64,000 nt of DNA, taken from Rhyzopertha dominica. Its lineage: Eukaryota > Arthropoda > Insecta > Coleoptera > Bostrichidae. This document shows positions 34,355-46,659 of this stretch, one piece after another. The notes beneath the pieces were generated by a model, which was not told where the DNA came from, ran no database searches, and saw only the letters and a program-made list of their open reading frames with translations. The first letter of the stretch is position 1. Each line of letters opens with the position of its first letter. The translations under genes and the position numbers were made by a program. The stretch is taken from positions 44,177,092-44,241,091 of the forward strand of contig QCXZ01000138.1 of NCBI GenBank assembly GCA_025024175.1, given 5' to 3'.

Positions 34355-36920
34355 GAAAGGGTAGTTGTAAATATTCTTTGAGTAAACATCATCTGCGGCA
34401 CCACGCCAGTATGGTCCGGACTGAAATAATTCTTCGATCCGTTCTGCAATTCTTATAAAGTGATACGTAATGTTGTAGATAATAACAACAGAGAACCAGT
34501 CAATCGATAAGAAGTCATACAGTTTGTTTTGGACCAAAACAAAGTTACTTAGAGGAAATCGTAGTATTCTTGCCTATTGGTTTTAAAAAGAGGTGAAAAT
34601 GACAAAATAAAACAAATTTAAAAAATAATCAGTTTGAAATATTACTATTTGAACGTTTTATTTTATAAATTATGAGACATATACATTTAAAAAATAATCG
34701 TAGCAACTTTTAAAAAGCAATATTAGTTTAATTACTAATCAGCTTTTATCATCATCGCTATCACTGTCATTATCGTTATCATTAATTTCTATAATTAGTT
34801 CATTCACAAAATTTGTCTGCAAATGTCTTCAATTTTTTTAACCTCTTATAAAATATAACCAATTTTCTTTTATTTTATATATCATGGGACATAAACATTA
34901 AAATATTAAATAATATTATTAACAGTTATTTTGTGATTTTAATTAGATTACTTAAATAAATTATTCGATTCGATATGCAGTTCTTTTGAATATTTCCATA
35001 AATAAAATTTACCTACCCACTCTAATAATAATGCACTCAGCCAGTCGGTAAGAGTAATACAATAATAATAGTAAACCCTTCTTAGAAAATTTTTAATTTG
35101 TTTCTTTTGACTCTAAATCAGGTACGTAAGTTTCATGAACGAAATCGGTGCATTCTTTGCTTATTGGTGGTAAATAGGGGTGAAACCAGTTACTAAAGAC
35201 TATTTAAGGAAGATTTAAATGTTTAGAGACATTTCCAGATTTGTACTCTAGAGCTACGTTTCTGTGAGCCAGTGTTCTCAGTGAAAATGTACATACATAA
35301 TAAATATCACTTTGTTTCGTTTGATAATAATAATAATTATTAGTTTAGGAGTGTGTCGTACAATTTGTGGAGACCTTCGGAAAATTATAACTTTATCCAA
35401 ATTGATGAACTCCATGCACCTGGAAGGGAATGATGCTAAGGTCGTGTTTCAAGTACCAGTCTTCGTCGCAAACCGTCCATAAATTTTGTACAGTCGGTGA
35501 AAAATAATATTTTGCAAGTTTTCGAAAATTGGAAGAAAGAAGACCAGGACTGTTATACTACTGTTTCCCGCATCGCAACAGGTGGTATCCAACAAAGAAA
35601 AATTCGCAAAGATAAGGGCAAATTTCAGCGATTAAACGAGTCTCATGCTCATCTAATAAGGAAAACCATATATAATTTTTTATTTTTTCATCATTTTTCA
35701 TCAGAGAAATGGGGTTTCATTTTACAAAGATTGGAGAACAAAATGTTTTAATGGAAAGTGAAAGAATTACAAAATGGCGCCGCAAATATTTGGAGGAAAT
35801 TCAACGGTTTCCAGAAAAAATCGTCCAATTTTTAATTTGGACGATACGTGGTTTGACATCCACGATACAGCCAAAAAGGATGGAGTGATAAAACTGCAAA
35901 GTGCAAATTAAACATTCCTCCAAGTAAGGACAAGAGGATTATTATTTTACATGCGGGATCAATAAATGGATTCGTGAATAATGTCTTTTTTTTCTAGCGG
36001 CGAAAGATGCCAAGGTTGATGATTACCATGATGAAATGACTGGTTAAGTTTTCATAGGTTGGTTTAAAGAAACTTTATTACCAAATCTGCCCAACAATAG
36101 CGTTATCGTGATGGATAATGCTTCTCAGTCCCAACAATATGAAAGGTCCCGAATGCCAACGTCAACAAAAAAAGAAATTCAAAATTTTCTTGAGAAAATG
36201 AATTTATATTACCACCCAAGCTACACAAAAAAAGAAATTATTTGAAGTACTTCATACGAAAAACAATTTAATGTAGACAATGTGGCTGAAGAACTTAGGC
36301 ATATTGTGTTGTATATTCCTCTGTACCACTGCATCTTCAAATCAACAGAATTAGCTTGGAGTCAGTTGAAGTCGTCTTTTAAAAAACAACAACGTACTCA
36401 AATTTGGCAGTGAGACGACTTAATGAATTAAGAATGGAGTTGACTGCATCACCGCAGAAAATTGTCATATTTTATAAGACACGTTAAAAATATTTATTTA
36501 AAATTTAATTAAAAATATTTACCGTCAATATTTTGTGAATGAACTAATTATAAAAGCTGATAAGTGATTATATTAATATTATTTTTAAAAAAGTTGCTAA
36601 TACTATTTTTTATATATATTTGTCTCATAATTTATAAAATAAAACTTTCAAACAGTAATATTTCAAACAGATTAATTTTTAAAGTGTTTTTTTTTGTTAT
36701 TTTCACCTCTTTTTAAAACCAATAAGCAAGAATACTACGATTACACAACAAACTGTATGACTTCTTATCGTTTGACTGGTTCTCTGTTATGTTATTATCT
36801 ACAACGTTACGTATCACTCTTTTGCATAATTCATTCATTTATATCTTTTTTCAATTTAAAAGAACTGCAAAAACGGATCGAAGAATCTTTTAATTCGAAT
36901 ATTTACAACCACCTCATCCT
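34355..36920 (+). mobile_element. IS630/Tc1-like element with long inverted ends
   Basis: The left block 34355-34695 reappears inverted at 36623-36920. Shared words include CTTTTTAAAACCAATA, AACTGTATGACTTCTTATCG and TGGTTCTCTGTT. The right arm lacks about 40 bp found on the left, so the true arm was over 300 bp. Between them is a transposase relic (35497-36460). Inside the left part, words of the terminus recur in altered form (35143-35190 resembles 34559-34605; 34868-34915 resembles 34650-34690), suggesting tandem subterminal repeats. Outer boundaries and target duplication could not be fixed. Confidence 0.72.
35497..36485 (+). pseudogene. DDE transposase relic (IS630/Tc1-like, GWSDKTAKC type)
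   Basis: Decodes over several frames. The first catalytic region is NLDDTWFDIHDTAKKDG (about 35832-35886). It is followed by GWSDKTAKCKLNIPPSKDKR then IIILHAGSINGFVNN, NLPNNSVIVMDNAS (about 36080-36130, second Asp), FEVLHTKNNL and LYHCIFKSTELAWSQLKSSF (about 36315-36380, carrying the Glu). This is a widespread insect transposase family in which the HAGS..GFV and MDNA.YH motifs are diagnostic. All three acidic residues can still be found, but the frame is broken at least four times. The upstream frame 35497-35751 is the N-terminal part. Confidence 0.85.
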
Positions 36921-37028
36921 TTTATTGTTAAGAGAATTTCGGCTCCTTACCTTTAGCTTTACGATAATTCACATATCTTGACAGCAAGTATAAGTTTTTT
37001 TTTAACATTTTTACGTTAGTGTTTTGAT

Positions 37029-37937
37029 ATGGAGCGACAAACAAGAAATATGAATAAAGATAAATGTAGAAAGTGGCGTAAGTTGGCTGACGAACGATTA
37101 AGCTTTCGTGCTATAGGTCACAGGCTGGTAGTTCACCGTAAAACAATATCTCGTGTTATTCAACGTTTTGAAGAAACTAACAATGACAATCGACGCCATG
37201 GGCAGGGAAGACCTCGAGGAGCAACAAGCGAAACATGATCGTTTCATTTTATTGCCTGGTTTAAGACAACGGTTTGCAACAGCAAGAAACCTCCAAGTAC
37301 AACTTAATGGTACTAATAATGTCCAAACAAGTGCGGCTACTGTAAGAAGGCGTTCTTAAGGAGCAGAATTTGAGCTTCAGAATTTCTGCAGGAGGACTGA
37401 TGTTAACGGCAAACCATCGTAAAGCGAGACTGCAGTTTGCTCGACAACATGTGGATTGGAATCTTGAGTACTGGGAACGTGTGTTATTCAGGGACGAATC
37501 CAGGTTTTGCCTATAGAACTGCGACCGCCGCGTAAGAATTCTCCGACGACCAAATGAATGTTATACACAGTGCAACGTTCGTCAAATCGCCCCATTTAAT
37601 GGAGGTTCTGAATGGTTTGGGGAAGGATTTCTTTGACAGCTTGGATAGAACTTGTCTCTTTACATGGAGGTAATTTGATGAGTTATTGCTAATGCAAGAC
37701 AACGCAAGACCGCATGTTGTTCCTGTAGTGCAGGAGTACTTACATGAGGTGGACATTGAGACTATAACGAGGCCTGCATGCATTACTGATCTCCACTAGA
37801 ACAGTTGTGGGATAATACGGGTAGACAATTTTGGAACCATCAGCCACTGCATTCCTCTCTTGATGGCATTGAAGATATAATCATGCAAACATGGAACAAC
37901 ATTGGGCAAGACTGTCTAAGCTGGTTTAGTGGATAGT
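37029..37937 (+). pseudogene. Tc1-family transposase relic
   Basis: Begins MERQTRNMNKDKCRKWRKLA with a paired-like helix-turn-helix (RAIGHRLVVHRKTISRVIQR). GRPRGATSET, then RQRFATARNLQVQLNGTNNV and VRRR follow. Catalytic motifs are FRDESRFCL (about 37487-37513, first Asp), LLMQDNARPHV (about 37685-37720, second Asp) and ACITDLH in place of ACSPDLNPIEH (about 37775), where the third acidic position is degraded. The C-terminal LWDN...WNNI segment is at 37800-37935. Frameshifts after 37235 and elsewhere. Length agrees with a Tc1 transposase of about 340 residues. Terminal repeats not found. Confidence 0.88.
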
Positions 37938-37939
37938 AA

Positions 37940-38762
37940 ACTTCTAATCTAAAAAATAATCATAAAAGTAACTGTTAGTCCACTTTACAGACAAAAATTA
38001 TCGCAAGAAATAATCTTTTCTTTTGAGTATTTTTTAATTTGCGATTATAATGCAAGCAATATAAAAAATAGGTTCAATACCTGAAGTCTTGCAGGTCTAT
38101 TTTATCCGTTACATGATGTACAATTTATGTGAAGATATATTTTATTAGTAGCATGTAGCTCGTCAATAACTGTCCAAGAGCACTCAACGTGTACAGTTGC
38201 ATTTAATTATAGTCTTCAAGAGGAGATAATCATAGGAGCGTAAAAATTATTTGTTGCAGAAATCCTTCTTTCACTTCCTTGTTAGAATTGTTTAGATGTA
38301 AAATACTACTTTCATTATAAGCTCAGTTACATTGATTTGTGTCGTATACTTGCATACAATATTGATGTTTGAGGTATTTCAACAACAGGCGCGCTAAATA
38401 GACGACGAACTCATGAGAACTGTTTAATATAATTGTCATAGAAAATTTATTTTTCGTTCTGCAAAGCTGAGTTTCTCGGAATGGAAAGCTTCAAGAAATG
38501 TCGTTTTTAATAAAAATGGGATTAATATTCAACATGGTGGCATTGTTAGTTATGAGTACTTTTATGCATTTACATTAGCCTTCAAAACCGAAAGGCCCAG
38601 TGAGTCCCCTTGCAGATAAACAACACCACACATTTGCACCAGACAAATTCACAGCCTTTTCAAGTGTACTATAAGGATTGTCTTCAGCTCAGAACACGCA
38701 GTTTTGTCTATTTTGATATTTTCAAAGGGTGCAGCTTACCAGGACCCTATTCTTTGTTGCAG
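37940..38762. other. Intron sequence upstream of the cyclase exon
   Basis: AT-rich and without recognised features up to the pyrimidine tract and CAG acceptor immediately before 38763. Confidence 0.6.
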
Positions 38763-39031
38763 CTAAGCTCCAACGTTGTGGTCTTCCTCTGCGTCAACCT
38801 CGTTGGCATCTTCATTCACAACCTGATGGAACACGCCCAGAGAAAAGCTTTCCTCGACACCAGGAACTGCATAGCCGCCAGATTGGAAATGGAGGACGAA
38901 AACGAAAAACTCGAAAGGTTGCTGCTTTCGGTTCTTCCCCAGCATGTCGCCATGGAGATGAAGAACGACATCATATCTCCGGTGGAGGGTCAGTTCCACA
39001 AGATCTACATACAGAAGCACGAGAATGTTAG
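38763..39031 (+). CDS. rut: Internal exon of Ca2+/calmodulin-type adenylyl cyclase (rutabaga-like)
   Basis: This is a single exon of about 89 codons. It encodes the end of the first membrane cluster (hydrophobic run [14 protein letters not shown]) and the start of the first cytoplasmic region. Visible family motifs are [37 protein letters not shown] and [12 protein letters not shown]. In animal type-1/rutabaga cyclases the last is followed directly by the catalytic SILFADIVGF segment. The enzyme makes cAMP from ATP at the plasma membrane and in insects is the Ca2+/calmodulin-responsive cyclase used in learning. The acceptor is TTCTTTGTTGCAG before 38763 and the donor is GTGAGT from 39032. The exon starts in phase 0 and ends after AG of a split serine codon. 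The open frame continues upstream to 38610, but that part has no cyclase similarity and looks intronic. I recognised no preceding or following exon here. The rutabaga/ADCY1 assignment rests on remembered family sequence. Confidence 0.9.
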
Positions 39032-40550
39032 GTGAGTTGATAAAAAAATCTTACATATTAGGCTACTAAACAACAATACAGAAATCTTGCAAATCACAAG
39101 CTAGAAATTATTCGTATGCTGTTGAGATTACTTATATCCGCAGTTTGTTCTTCTGCGATAGCATCTTCGATATCATCAAAGAAACATGTAACATGCAGAT
39201 GAATACATGACACAGCAGCTGTTCTGAACTTTCTCACGTTGTAATAAATTGTTGGTTACAAATGAATGATGTTCCTTTGAAACTCATCTAGGCAGTTGAA
39301 ACCGAAGCTGTAATTTTGGTCGGTAAAACAAGACATAATTCTTTGATGATTGCATTTTACGTAGTCTGTAATTGATGATTCCTACAAACAATAAATCAGG
39401 AGTTGTCCAATTCGACCACCGAATACCATTTCATCCTCTTACAATAAACGTTGGGGATTAGCGAGACCGTTCAATTCGACCACGTATACCTGTCCATCCT
39501 AATGCATATTTGTGTAAAAAGTGTAATGGTTTCTGAGAAAATAGATTTAATAAGCAGTTTGATAAATACATAATTAACCTAGAAAAGGTTGGTGTAATAT
39601 AAAACGCATTTTGTTTGGTAAAGTTTTAGTTTCTTGTGTCCTCTTAAATAATCAGTTATGTGCTATTCTACAAAATGTTTGTGATGGCTAATCAAGTCGC
39701 TTAATGGTAACACAATGTTACTATATGATTCTTATAAGTTTTCATAAGGGAAAAATGGTGGGATTTGTTGATGTTACATTCGTTCGTGTTTAGAAATTAA
39801 TACCACCATCTCCGATGAAAATCTTATAGCCGACAAGATTGGTGAACACATACTTTGTGTTAGATATTGGCGAAACAATTCATTCAATAATAATTTCATG
39901 TTTCACAAATTTGTATTTTTTTTATAAATCGGTGGAAGAACTGTACATGAATGGTACTTACGAATATTGTTGTTCCTTTTTTTATCAAATGTTTAGTATT
40001 CATGCGTATAAAAATGGACATTACGTTCCAGTTATTTTTTGTTTGTTACTAGACAAGAAAACTGATATGTATATAAGTGTTTTACGAACAGTAGATAATA
40101 TATAATATATTTATTTTAAACCATACGACTGCAAACTTGTGTGGCCAGATATTCTATTTGCTGATTTCATTTATGTCAGAATTGTTTTAAGAAAATTCGA
40201 GCTTGTTTGGTACAGGAATATAAAGATAGGGAATCCGTATTCGGCTAATATTTACGATTACATTTTGGAATACAGTTTTTAGAACCTGCAGAGGCAAGAG
40301 ATTTTTTTAATAGTGAATTGTAATATTAAATGCCTAACGACAGAAGAGTTTCAGAATTTAGAAATTATTTTTATAAATATTATTTTGATTAAGGTTTGGG
40401 CTGCTAGTCGTAATTGGGTGTTTGCCATGTATTTATATATTATTAAATTGCATATTAATAGGTAGCATCTAATCCACAAAACAGCTGTGAGAGTTTATAA
40501 ATTCGAAAAATGGATCGTAAAGTGTATTTTTAATATTAAAAATGTGAATA
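39032..40550 (+). other. Intron downstream of the cyclase exon
   Basis: Begins with a consensus GTGAGT donor. The stretch is AT-rich, with no coding sequence or repeat family that I recognise. Open frames at 39839-40105 look random. The intron must continue well past this point, because the next expected exon (starting with the rest of the HENVS-ILFADIVGF segment) was not recognised anywhere to the right. Confidence 0.6.
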
Positions 40551-40556
40551 TTTAAA

Positions 40557-41240
40557 GGGACCGCCAAAACGCAAACATATTGGGCGTGACGTCAGGTGTC
40601 TTGTAAATGGCCGCTTGTTTACATCTGGGGTCAGCGCGTCACGCGTCAGCCTCAGCCCGTCAATTTATCCGTTTATTGTTTACGTTCATTTTGTGACAAG
40701 CGAATTAAGGAATTTGTGTACAGCGACGAGCGGTTCAACGCGGCGGAGATGAGGAACGTAAAAGCAACAGCATAAGTGAACTTTTTATCAAATTAACGTA
40801 GCATTGATAATTTGATCACTGTGGGTTGTTGGACACATACTATTTGTAAAGATAAAAATGTAAGAATCAAAAATGTATCCTGTACTTGACATTTATTTTA
40901 GAGGTCAGAGCGTCTAGGGACCTTAAACAACTTTTTCATACGTTGATAATGAACGGTTACAAAAATATTTTGTTAGCTGTACTGACTGAAGTACTTTTAT
41001 AACCATGTACAAAACAACACTTGTTTTATTTTCCATACATAATAGATGCTTGTAAAACTACAGAAATCACTTTTTGGTGCGACCTCTTACACCGTCCTTT
41101 CAATAAACACCACACAAAAGCTTTTCCAATGCAAGAATGATACTACACCATTAAACAGCACGGTCCTCGGTAATGTTTACGTGACACTTGACGTCACGAG
41201 TTGAATAACCTTGGATAGAAGCATTTTGGCGGTGACTCCT
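40557..41240. mobile_element. MITE-like element with CRE palindrome in both ends
   Basis: The left end GGGACCGCCAAAACGC...GCGTGACGTCAGGTGTC (40557-40600) is mirrored at the right end, where ...CTTGACGTCACG...GCATTTTGGCGGTGACTCC runs to about 41239. The ends share CCGCCAAAA, GTGACGTCA and GTGTC at matching distances, over about 60 bp with gaps. The interior is non-coding, with a GC-rich left part (40600-40760). No target duplication is evident. TGACGTCA stands at 40587-40594 and 41189-41196. Confidence 0.6.
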
Positions 41241-41244
41241 AAGA

Positions 41245-43030
41245 TTCGAATTTCAGACCTGAAATTCTCTACCTACAAATATTTTTTTTTGTTTTTTTTA
41301 ACATGGCTTACGATATATATGCACATCAAGATTCATTTTATGTAATTTTCAAAAAAAGTGATAATACCCAATTTTCCGTATATGACTAAACGCGTGTAAA
41401 TCTTTTCATTCAAGTTTTAACGCTTCATTTTATGACGGATCTTCAAACATAAATTGACGTTAAAATTAAAAGTGCCAACTCTCTCAAATTGCAAAGAAAA
41501 AATGTAAAAAGTAAAATTGATTATTTATATCAAAAAATGTATGAATATTAATCGAACATAGTTTCTCGGAATACTTTTGTAAATTCTGTTTGTTACAGTT
41601 ACTTACCCAATACACTTCAATAAAATAAAAATACTGCATATTAATTAGCTGTTTTATTTTCCAAAATGTTCCTTTTTCTATTTTTTGTACTGCGATAGTT
41701 TGAGTTATTGCGCTTCACTCCGAGCGTTCTATCACATTGACAGTAAAAAAAAACAAGTGCAACGTGAACAAAAAAGACTGAACTAATAAGTCGCCCTATG
41801 TGTGTTTTGTAATTTTTTGTGTTAACAAAACCTGCATCCGCTTGAAGAAAAAAAGGTGATCTTGCGACCTTCTGCAGTACGTTATAATTATTTGGCCAAT
41901 GCACTTCAATAAAATAATAAAATACTTGGCGGTAATCCCTATATATGGCGGTTGAATTGATAGATAGAATTTAGGGGCCTCTTGCAGTCGTGGTTGAATT
42001 GACATACGCCCAATAAATCTAACTTGACGTCTGTTGTTGCAGAATAATATTTGTATGCTCGCTTAACTACAATTGATTAACTAAATGTGCATTCTAAAAT
42101 TTTACTGTATTGTAAATATCAGTGGTTTATTTGCGGTTGCTCCGGCGAGAATTTATATATATGCACACTCGTTTTCCGATATAGGGCGTTGTCCACCAAT
42201 AAACCTTGTTGATTTTATTATCTTTATTATTGCCAATATTACCATATTTATGCCTGGCTTTATTAGTTCGTTCGATCAATAGACCCATTGTACTACATAT
42301 TTAATTTCTACGATTTTCTCTGTTCAGGAATTGTATGCGCGGTCACTACGCATAAAATGTTAATAGAGGAAATAGCTCAATTGTTTTTTCTTTGTTCCAG
42401 AAAATATTTCACAGCGGAATTTTTGTATTAGTAAAACAGAAGGCTACGTAAAACGTTCGTATATCATTTGAATTGATTTCTTAAACGGACTCAGCAGCTG
42501 CTGGAGTTTTATTTTTTCGAAGTTATATATAGTACAAACCGCTCGTGCTTTTATAAAGATTCTGTTCTTAGTTTATTACTATGAGATTTTTCAGCAAAAT
42601 GCTTGAAATTTGGATGGCATCACTCATTTTGATAACTTTTTCTTCTACATCTCTGAACGGTGATACATTGTAGTACACATGTAAACATAACTAATATTAC
42701 ACATAATACATTTCTCTTAGCTTTTTAAGTAGTTTGATGAAAACTGATTATGTATATTATTGCTGTTGGTATTGATTTTAAGGTTGATTTTGTTTAACAA
42801 CGAAATTATTTCGTTATTTAATAAACATTTACTGATAACTGAGTTTCATATAAATAAACCCTGCGGCGTGATTGACAACATATGAGAAATTAGTTACATG
42901 AACATGTTAATAAAAGTTAATTTTGGAAATCCATAGATTCTTTTGAAATACGTCGGTCGCACTGAAAATTCTTGCATCCTATAATAATAAATAATGAATA
43001 AAAAGTAAATATGCCTTTATTGTTTTTCAA
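41245..43030. other. AT-rich non-coding, nothing recognised
   Basis: Short frames at 41641-41904, 41796-42005 and 42085-42282 show no domain. No terminal repeats recognised. Confidence 0.4.
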
Positions 43031-43034
43031 AGTA

Positions 43035-43185
43035 TTTATTCTAATGGACCATTTGGTAAACAAGAATTCCATCTTATCTTTTAATCTTGGAAATAAAAAG
43101 AGGTCACATAGTGATAATGCAATAAAGTAATGCGGAATGCATTGGTGCTTCAACTTCTTTCTGCTTTGCTGGAAACACAATATAT
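43035..43185 (-). pseudogene. Mariner-type transposase relic, third catalytic block
   Basis: Minus strand reads IPHYFIALSLCDLFLFPRLK followed by DKMEFL, matching HPPYSPDLS.CDFFLFPKLK of Tc1/mariner transposases. The third Asp is kept in CDLFLF. About 50 codons remain. The lineage differs from the intact mariner copies, which have PSDYHLF. Confidence 0.68.
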
Positions 43186-43189
43186 GTAA

Positions 43190-44270
43190 ATATCCAAAAA
43201 CTGTGCATTTACTTAATTGTGAAGAAAAAAATTCAGTAGAGGTACGCTAATTAAATAGTTCGCTATAAAGTCATGCATTTCAGGATTTAATGAAGAAAAT
43301 AACTTAGAAGAATGACATAAGACAGTTAATGAACTAACAATTACCATATTATTGGCTAGTTAAAAAAACCTCTCTTACTCATATTATCCATGGTACAGTT
43401 ACTAAAGCTTTTCTACCATCTGGTTGATGTCTGTGATCTAACGATTTAAGACTATTTTAGATTCTTTTAATTTGTCAGTGTTGAAAAATAGAAATAACTA
43501 TTGCGATCGTTGAATGTTTTCTTTGGTCATTTTACTTTACAAAAGAGATTTTCCCCAAGCCAGAATCCAATCAAGACACCCTAACTGACGGGTCTAAAAA
43601 TAGGTGTTAATAATAGCCAATCCCGGCCTGTAACACTGACAAGCAAATCACTGTGATTGCAAGTCTATTGTGTTGTTATTCCCGAATTTAGGCGTCCACC
43701 CCTATAGTGAAAATTAAATATTTACCAGATAGTAACCGATTGCTTTAGGAAACAGACAATTAGCTAATGCCATATACAAGTAAAATCGTTAGTCTTTACT
43801 TGTCCTTAATCCCAGGTACAAATCGATTTCACTAGGTCATTAATTCTGTTTGTGACAGGTCTTATCGGTGCTGGACTTAAAGTTACAGAGACTGCAAATG
43901 ACGTGCTAATTTCTTGTCAGTCTTTTATAAGGAATGTTTAAGCTTTTCGTTTACATGTGCTGTTTTTCTGGAAAGTTTAAATTAAATTAATTTAAATATG
44001 ATCTTTTTCGTTGTTGTGAAAGTGTCTTTAAAAACAGTGTCGTTTTGTACTAGTCATATTAAGTATCGTCTGAAAACACATCTTGCTGCTGCACGTAGTG
44101 TTGAAATTTGTCAAAAAGTCGTTAGACTCATGAAAATCCCCAGTAAGTTTTTAATGTAAATGTCGTTTAAACAATTAAACACATAGTTTCATTTAAAAAA
44201 AATCAGGTTCTATGGATATTATAAAAGGATATCAGCAACTGACATTTTAGTCACTTTTGATATGCTTGTT
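43190..44270. other. AT-rich non-coding, nothing recognised
   Basis: No feature recognised. It may include the degraded upstream part of the PLE relic that begins near 44275. Confidence 0.35.
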
Positions 44271-44274
44271 TATT

Positions 44275-44890
44275 TATTATCTTTATGTACTATAGTGGTT
44301 TGTTTATTGAAAACTTTAAACAGGTACCTATTAATAGTTGTCGTCAGTGTAAATCTACATGTTGGTGTTGTAGGTATGTAAATAATACTTTTGTTATTTG
44401 TCCCCGCGATATAGTGTTCTGTAGGTTTGTAAATCATTTGAATACTCAAAACGTTAAGTTAGAAAACAGTGGTAGTTTACCTTTCTTTGATATCCAAATT
44501 CACAAAGAAAATACACCAGGTCTACAGATAACTAACGTACACAGACAGATATTTACGAGCTCCATCTCACCACCCTCCCACACACAGCAGAGTCTTAGAA
44601 GGACGTTATTTGCTAGAGCTCGACGCTAGTTCAGATGAAAGATTATTACAGCAAGAAATTTATCATCTTAAGTTAGTTCTAGTAAGAAATGGCCATACTA
44701 ATATAGTAACCACAAAATTATTAAAAATGCGTTTGCTCTATGTACCTTCAAGCCCTGTCGGAAAAATTAAAGATAATACTTAGAAAGCATGATATTTTAG
44801 TTGTTTTAGTACATATAATAAGTTAGAGTAAATTTTGTGTTCTTCTATAAATGAAGTACACTTAGAAGGTGAGTGTTTATAAAATTTACA
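44275..44890 (+). pseudogene. Penelope-like element reverse transcriptase relic
   Basis: Plus strand reads LFIENFKQ, CCRYVNNTFVICPRD (the YVDDTFVIWP catalytic block with one Asp changed to Asn), FVNHLNTQN, then LPFFDIQIHKENTPG. This order (NFME.FE, YVDDTF, LPFLD) is specific to Penelope-like reverse transcriptases. After a frameshift it continues LLQQEIYHLKLVLVRNGHTN, LLYVPSSPVGKIK and CFSTYNKLE, the RT-endonuclease linker. The nuclease is missing. A separate minus-strand PLE relic at 52640-53640 shows the HLNTQN word too, so these may be one lineage. Confidence 0.86.
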
Positions 44891-45039
44891 TATTTTTGTG
44901 TATTTACCTTGTTGACACTTCCCTGTTCTTATTAATAGATACCAGAAATAGATTGTCTTCGTGCAATTAACGCTCTTTTATATTATTTATATTTGAATAT
45001 TATGCAAACAGGTGTACACCTTGTTAGATAATTATTATG

Positions 45040-46650
45040 GTTCATCTCTTGTGCTAAAGCAGCAATGTTGGACGCTAAACCCAAATTACATCTATTCCAA
45101 AACACGAATAAACTTAATACATTCCTATTTTTGGCATGACTGAATGATGATACTCGTATGTGTGAGACATTTTTAATGCCTATATCTGTCGTTTAAACAA
45201 AGAATCTATTATTCTGTTAGAAGATATAAATTTGCTGAGATTTATAGAGGTCTATACTTTACCCCTTCTTAATTTTTGCTATATATTTGAACTAGTTCAG
45301 TACAACAAATTGTTATATCGCAAAGGGTAGAATGCTCGATTTAGTTTTGGGTAACCGGCTTGTTCCTCTTGNTTCTCATCACAATCCACTTAGTATTACC
45401 ATTTATATAATCGTTTAAGGATCTACAATATTTCCCAGTAATTATCACCTGTCCCTTCAATTTAAAAAGACCAATATGCCTCCTAGACGAGTCAGCTAAA
45501 ATCTGATTCCAGTAGTTTTTGGTGATTTGTGTCCCTAACGTTATGGGGTACGACTGCAAATGCCTTGATGAACCGCAGTGTACATTGATGCTCTTTGCAT
45601 TTTTTTCTACAGTCTTGTTTTACTGCCTCATCCCTTTTTATCTCACCAGTAGTGGATAATTCAGCAAACACATTGTATTCTTCCTATTCATGATATTGCA
45701 GAAAAACAGGTACTGAAAGCTCTTGAAGAACTGAAGAACTGGAATACGACTGCTCCAGGTGGTATTCATGCCGTCCTAATTAAGGACTGTGCTTGCGTAC
45801 TAGACTTGGCCCTCTCAGTTACTTTTAACTTCTCTATCAATCTAAAATCTGCCCTGTTTAAAAAAAGGACGATAGAAGCTTTGTTACAAATTAATTTATG
45901 TTAATCACGTGTATGCCGATTTATTGTTGTGTCAACAAGGTCCAGCTCTGTGTGCTTCTTCAGGAGGACCTTTGGTGTTCTGCCAGTGGACTTCGTCTCC
46001 ATATTGATAAGTGTCAAGTTATAAAATTTACTAGAAAAGCATATCCTTCCATAATTCTTTGTTGGGGAGATGCCTATATTTAAAGATTGGGGGTTACCTT
46101 TGATGTGAGGTTAAGTTTCAATGATCATATATAAAAGTGTTTGGTTCCCTAGGTGTCTAGATATGCAATTTTATGATGTTTTGTTAGGGCATAGTTGCAG
46201 TATGCTAGTGTTTTTACGATTCCCCATTATGAATTGCGTAGGATTAATGTCGAGAAGATGCAGAGAAGATTTGTAAAGTATTTGTTTATCAGACTGGATG
46301 ATGTTTTTCCCCCTTGAAACTTACTGAGCGGATTTAAAATTACTAATGTAGAATAAGCCCTGTTTATTCTTGATCTTATTCTTATTATATATACTATCTA
46401 ACGCCAGATCTTGTCAGCTGTCCATAGTTATCTGTATTGTATCAGTTTTAGTGTTCCATTTATTATCCTATTTACAACATGCGCTCCCAGTTTTTAGGAT
46501 AGTATTGACATTTTCAATTGCAGCATTAATCAAAACTAAGAACGCTGCATGAGGTTTAAGCTATATTATAGGCTCAACTTTGATTGTATTTACGCTAAGT
46601 ATATTGTAAATATATGTTTTCTCCTTTTCTGGTTGACTAATAAAGCGGCC
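45040..46650 (+). mobile_element. Non-LTR retrotransposon with internal deletion
   Basis: Endonuclease remnants come first: WLNDDTRMCE near 45145 and GRMLDLVLGN...SHHNPLSI near 45326-45395. The RT start follows (IAEKQVLKALEELKNWNTTA then PGGIHAVLIKDC, about 45690-45795). It then passes directly to the C-terminal part (GLRLHIDKCQVIKFTRKAY, RLGVTFDVRLSFNDHI and MQRRFVKYLFIR, about 45985-46300) and a tail with YILSNARSCQ. The RT palm with YADD is absent, so the element lost its middle. The 3' end is near 46650 after ACTAATAAAGC. Many stops. Confidence 0.8.
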
Positions 46651-46659
46651 TTTGTAAAT

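Noticed and set aside
34024..34537. Minus-strand frames (141 and 70 codons) as a host gene
   Set aside because: They fall partly in the inverted arm of the IS630-like element, are repeated in part on the right arm, and show no known domain.
38610..38762. Upstream extension of the cyclase reading frame as coding
   Set aside because: It lacks cyclase similarity and lies before a good pyrimidine-tract CAG acceptor at the point where family similarity starts, so it is intronic.
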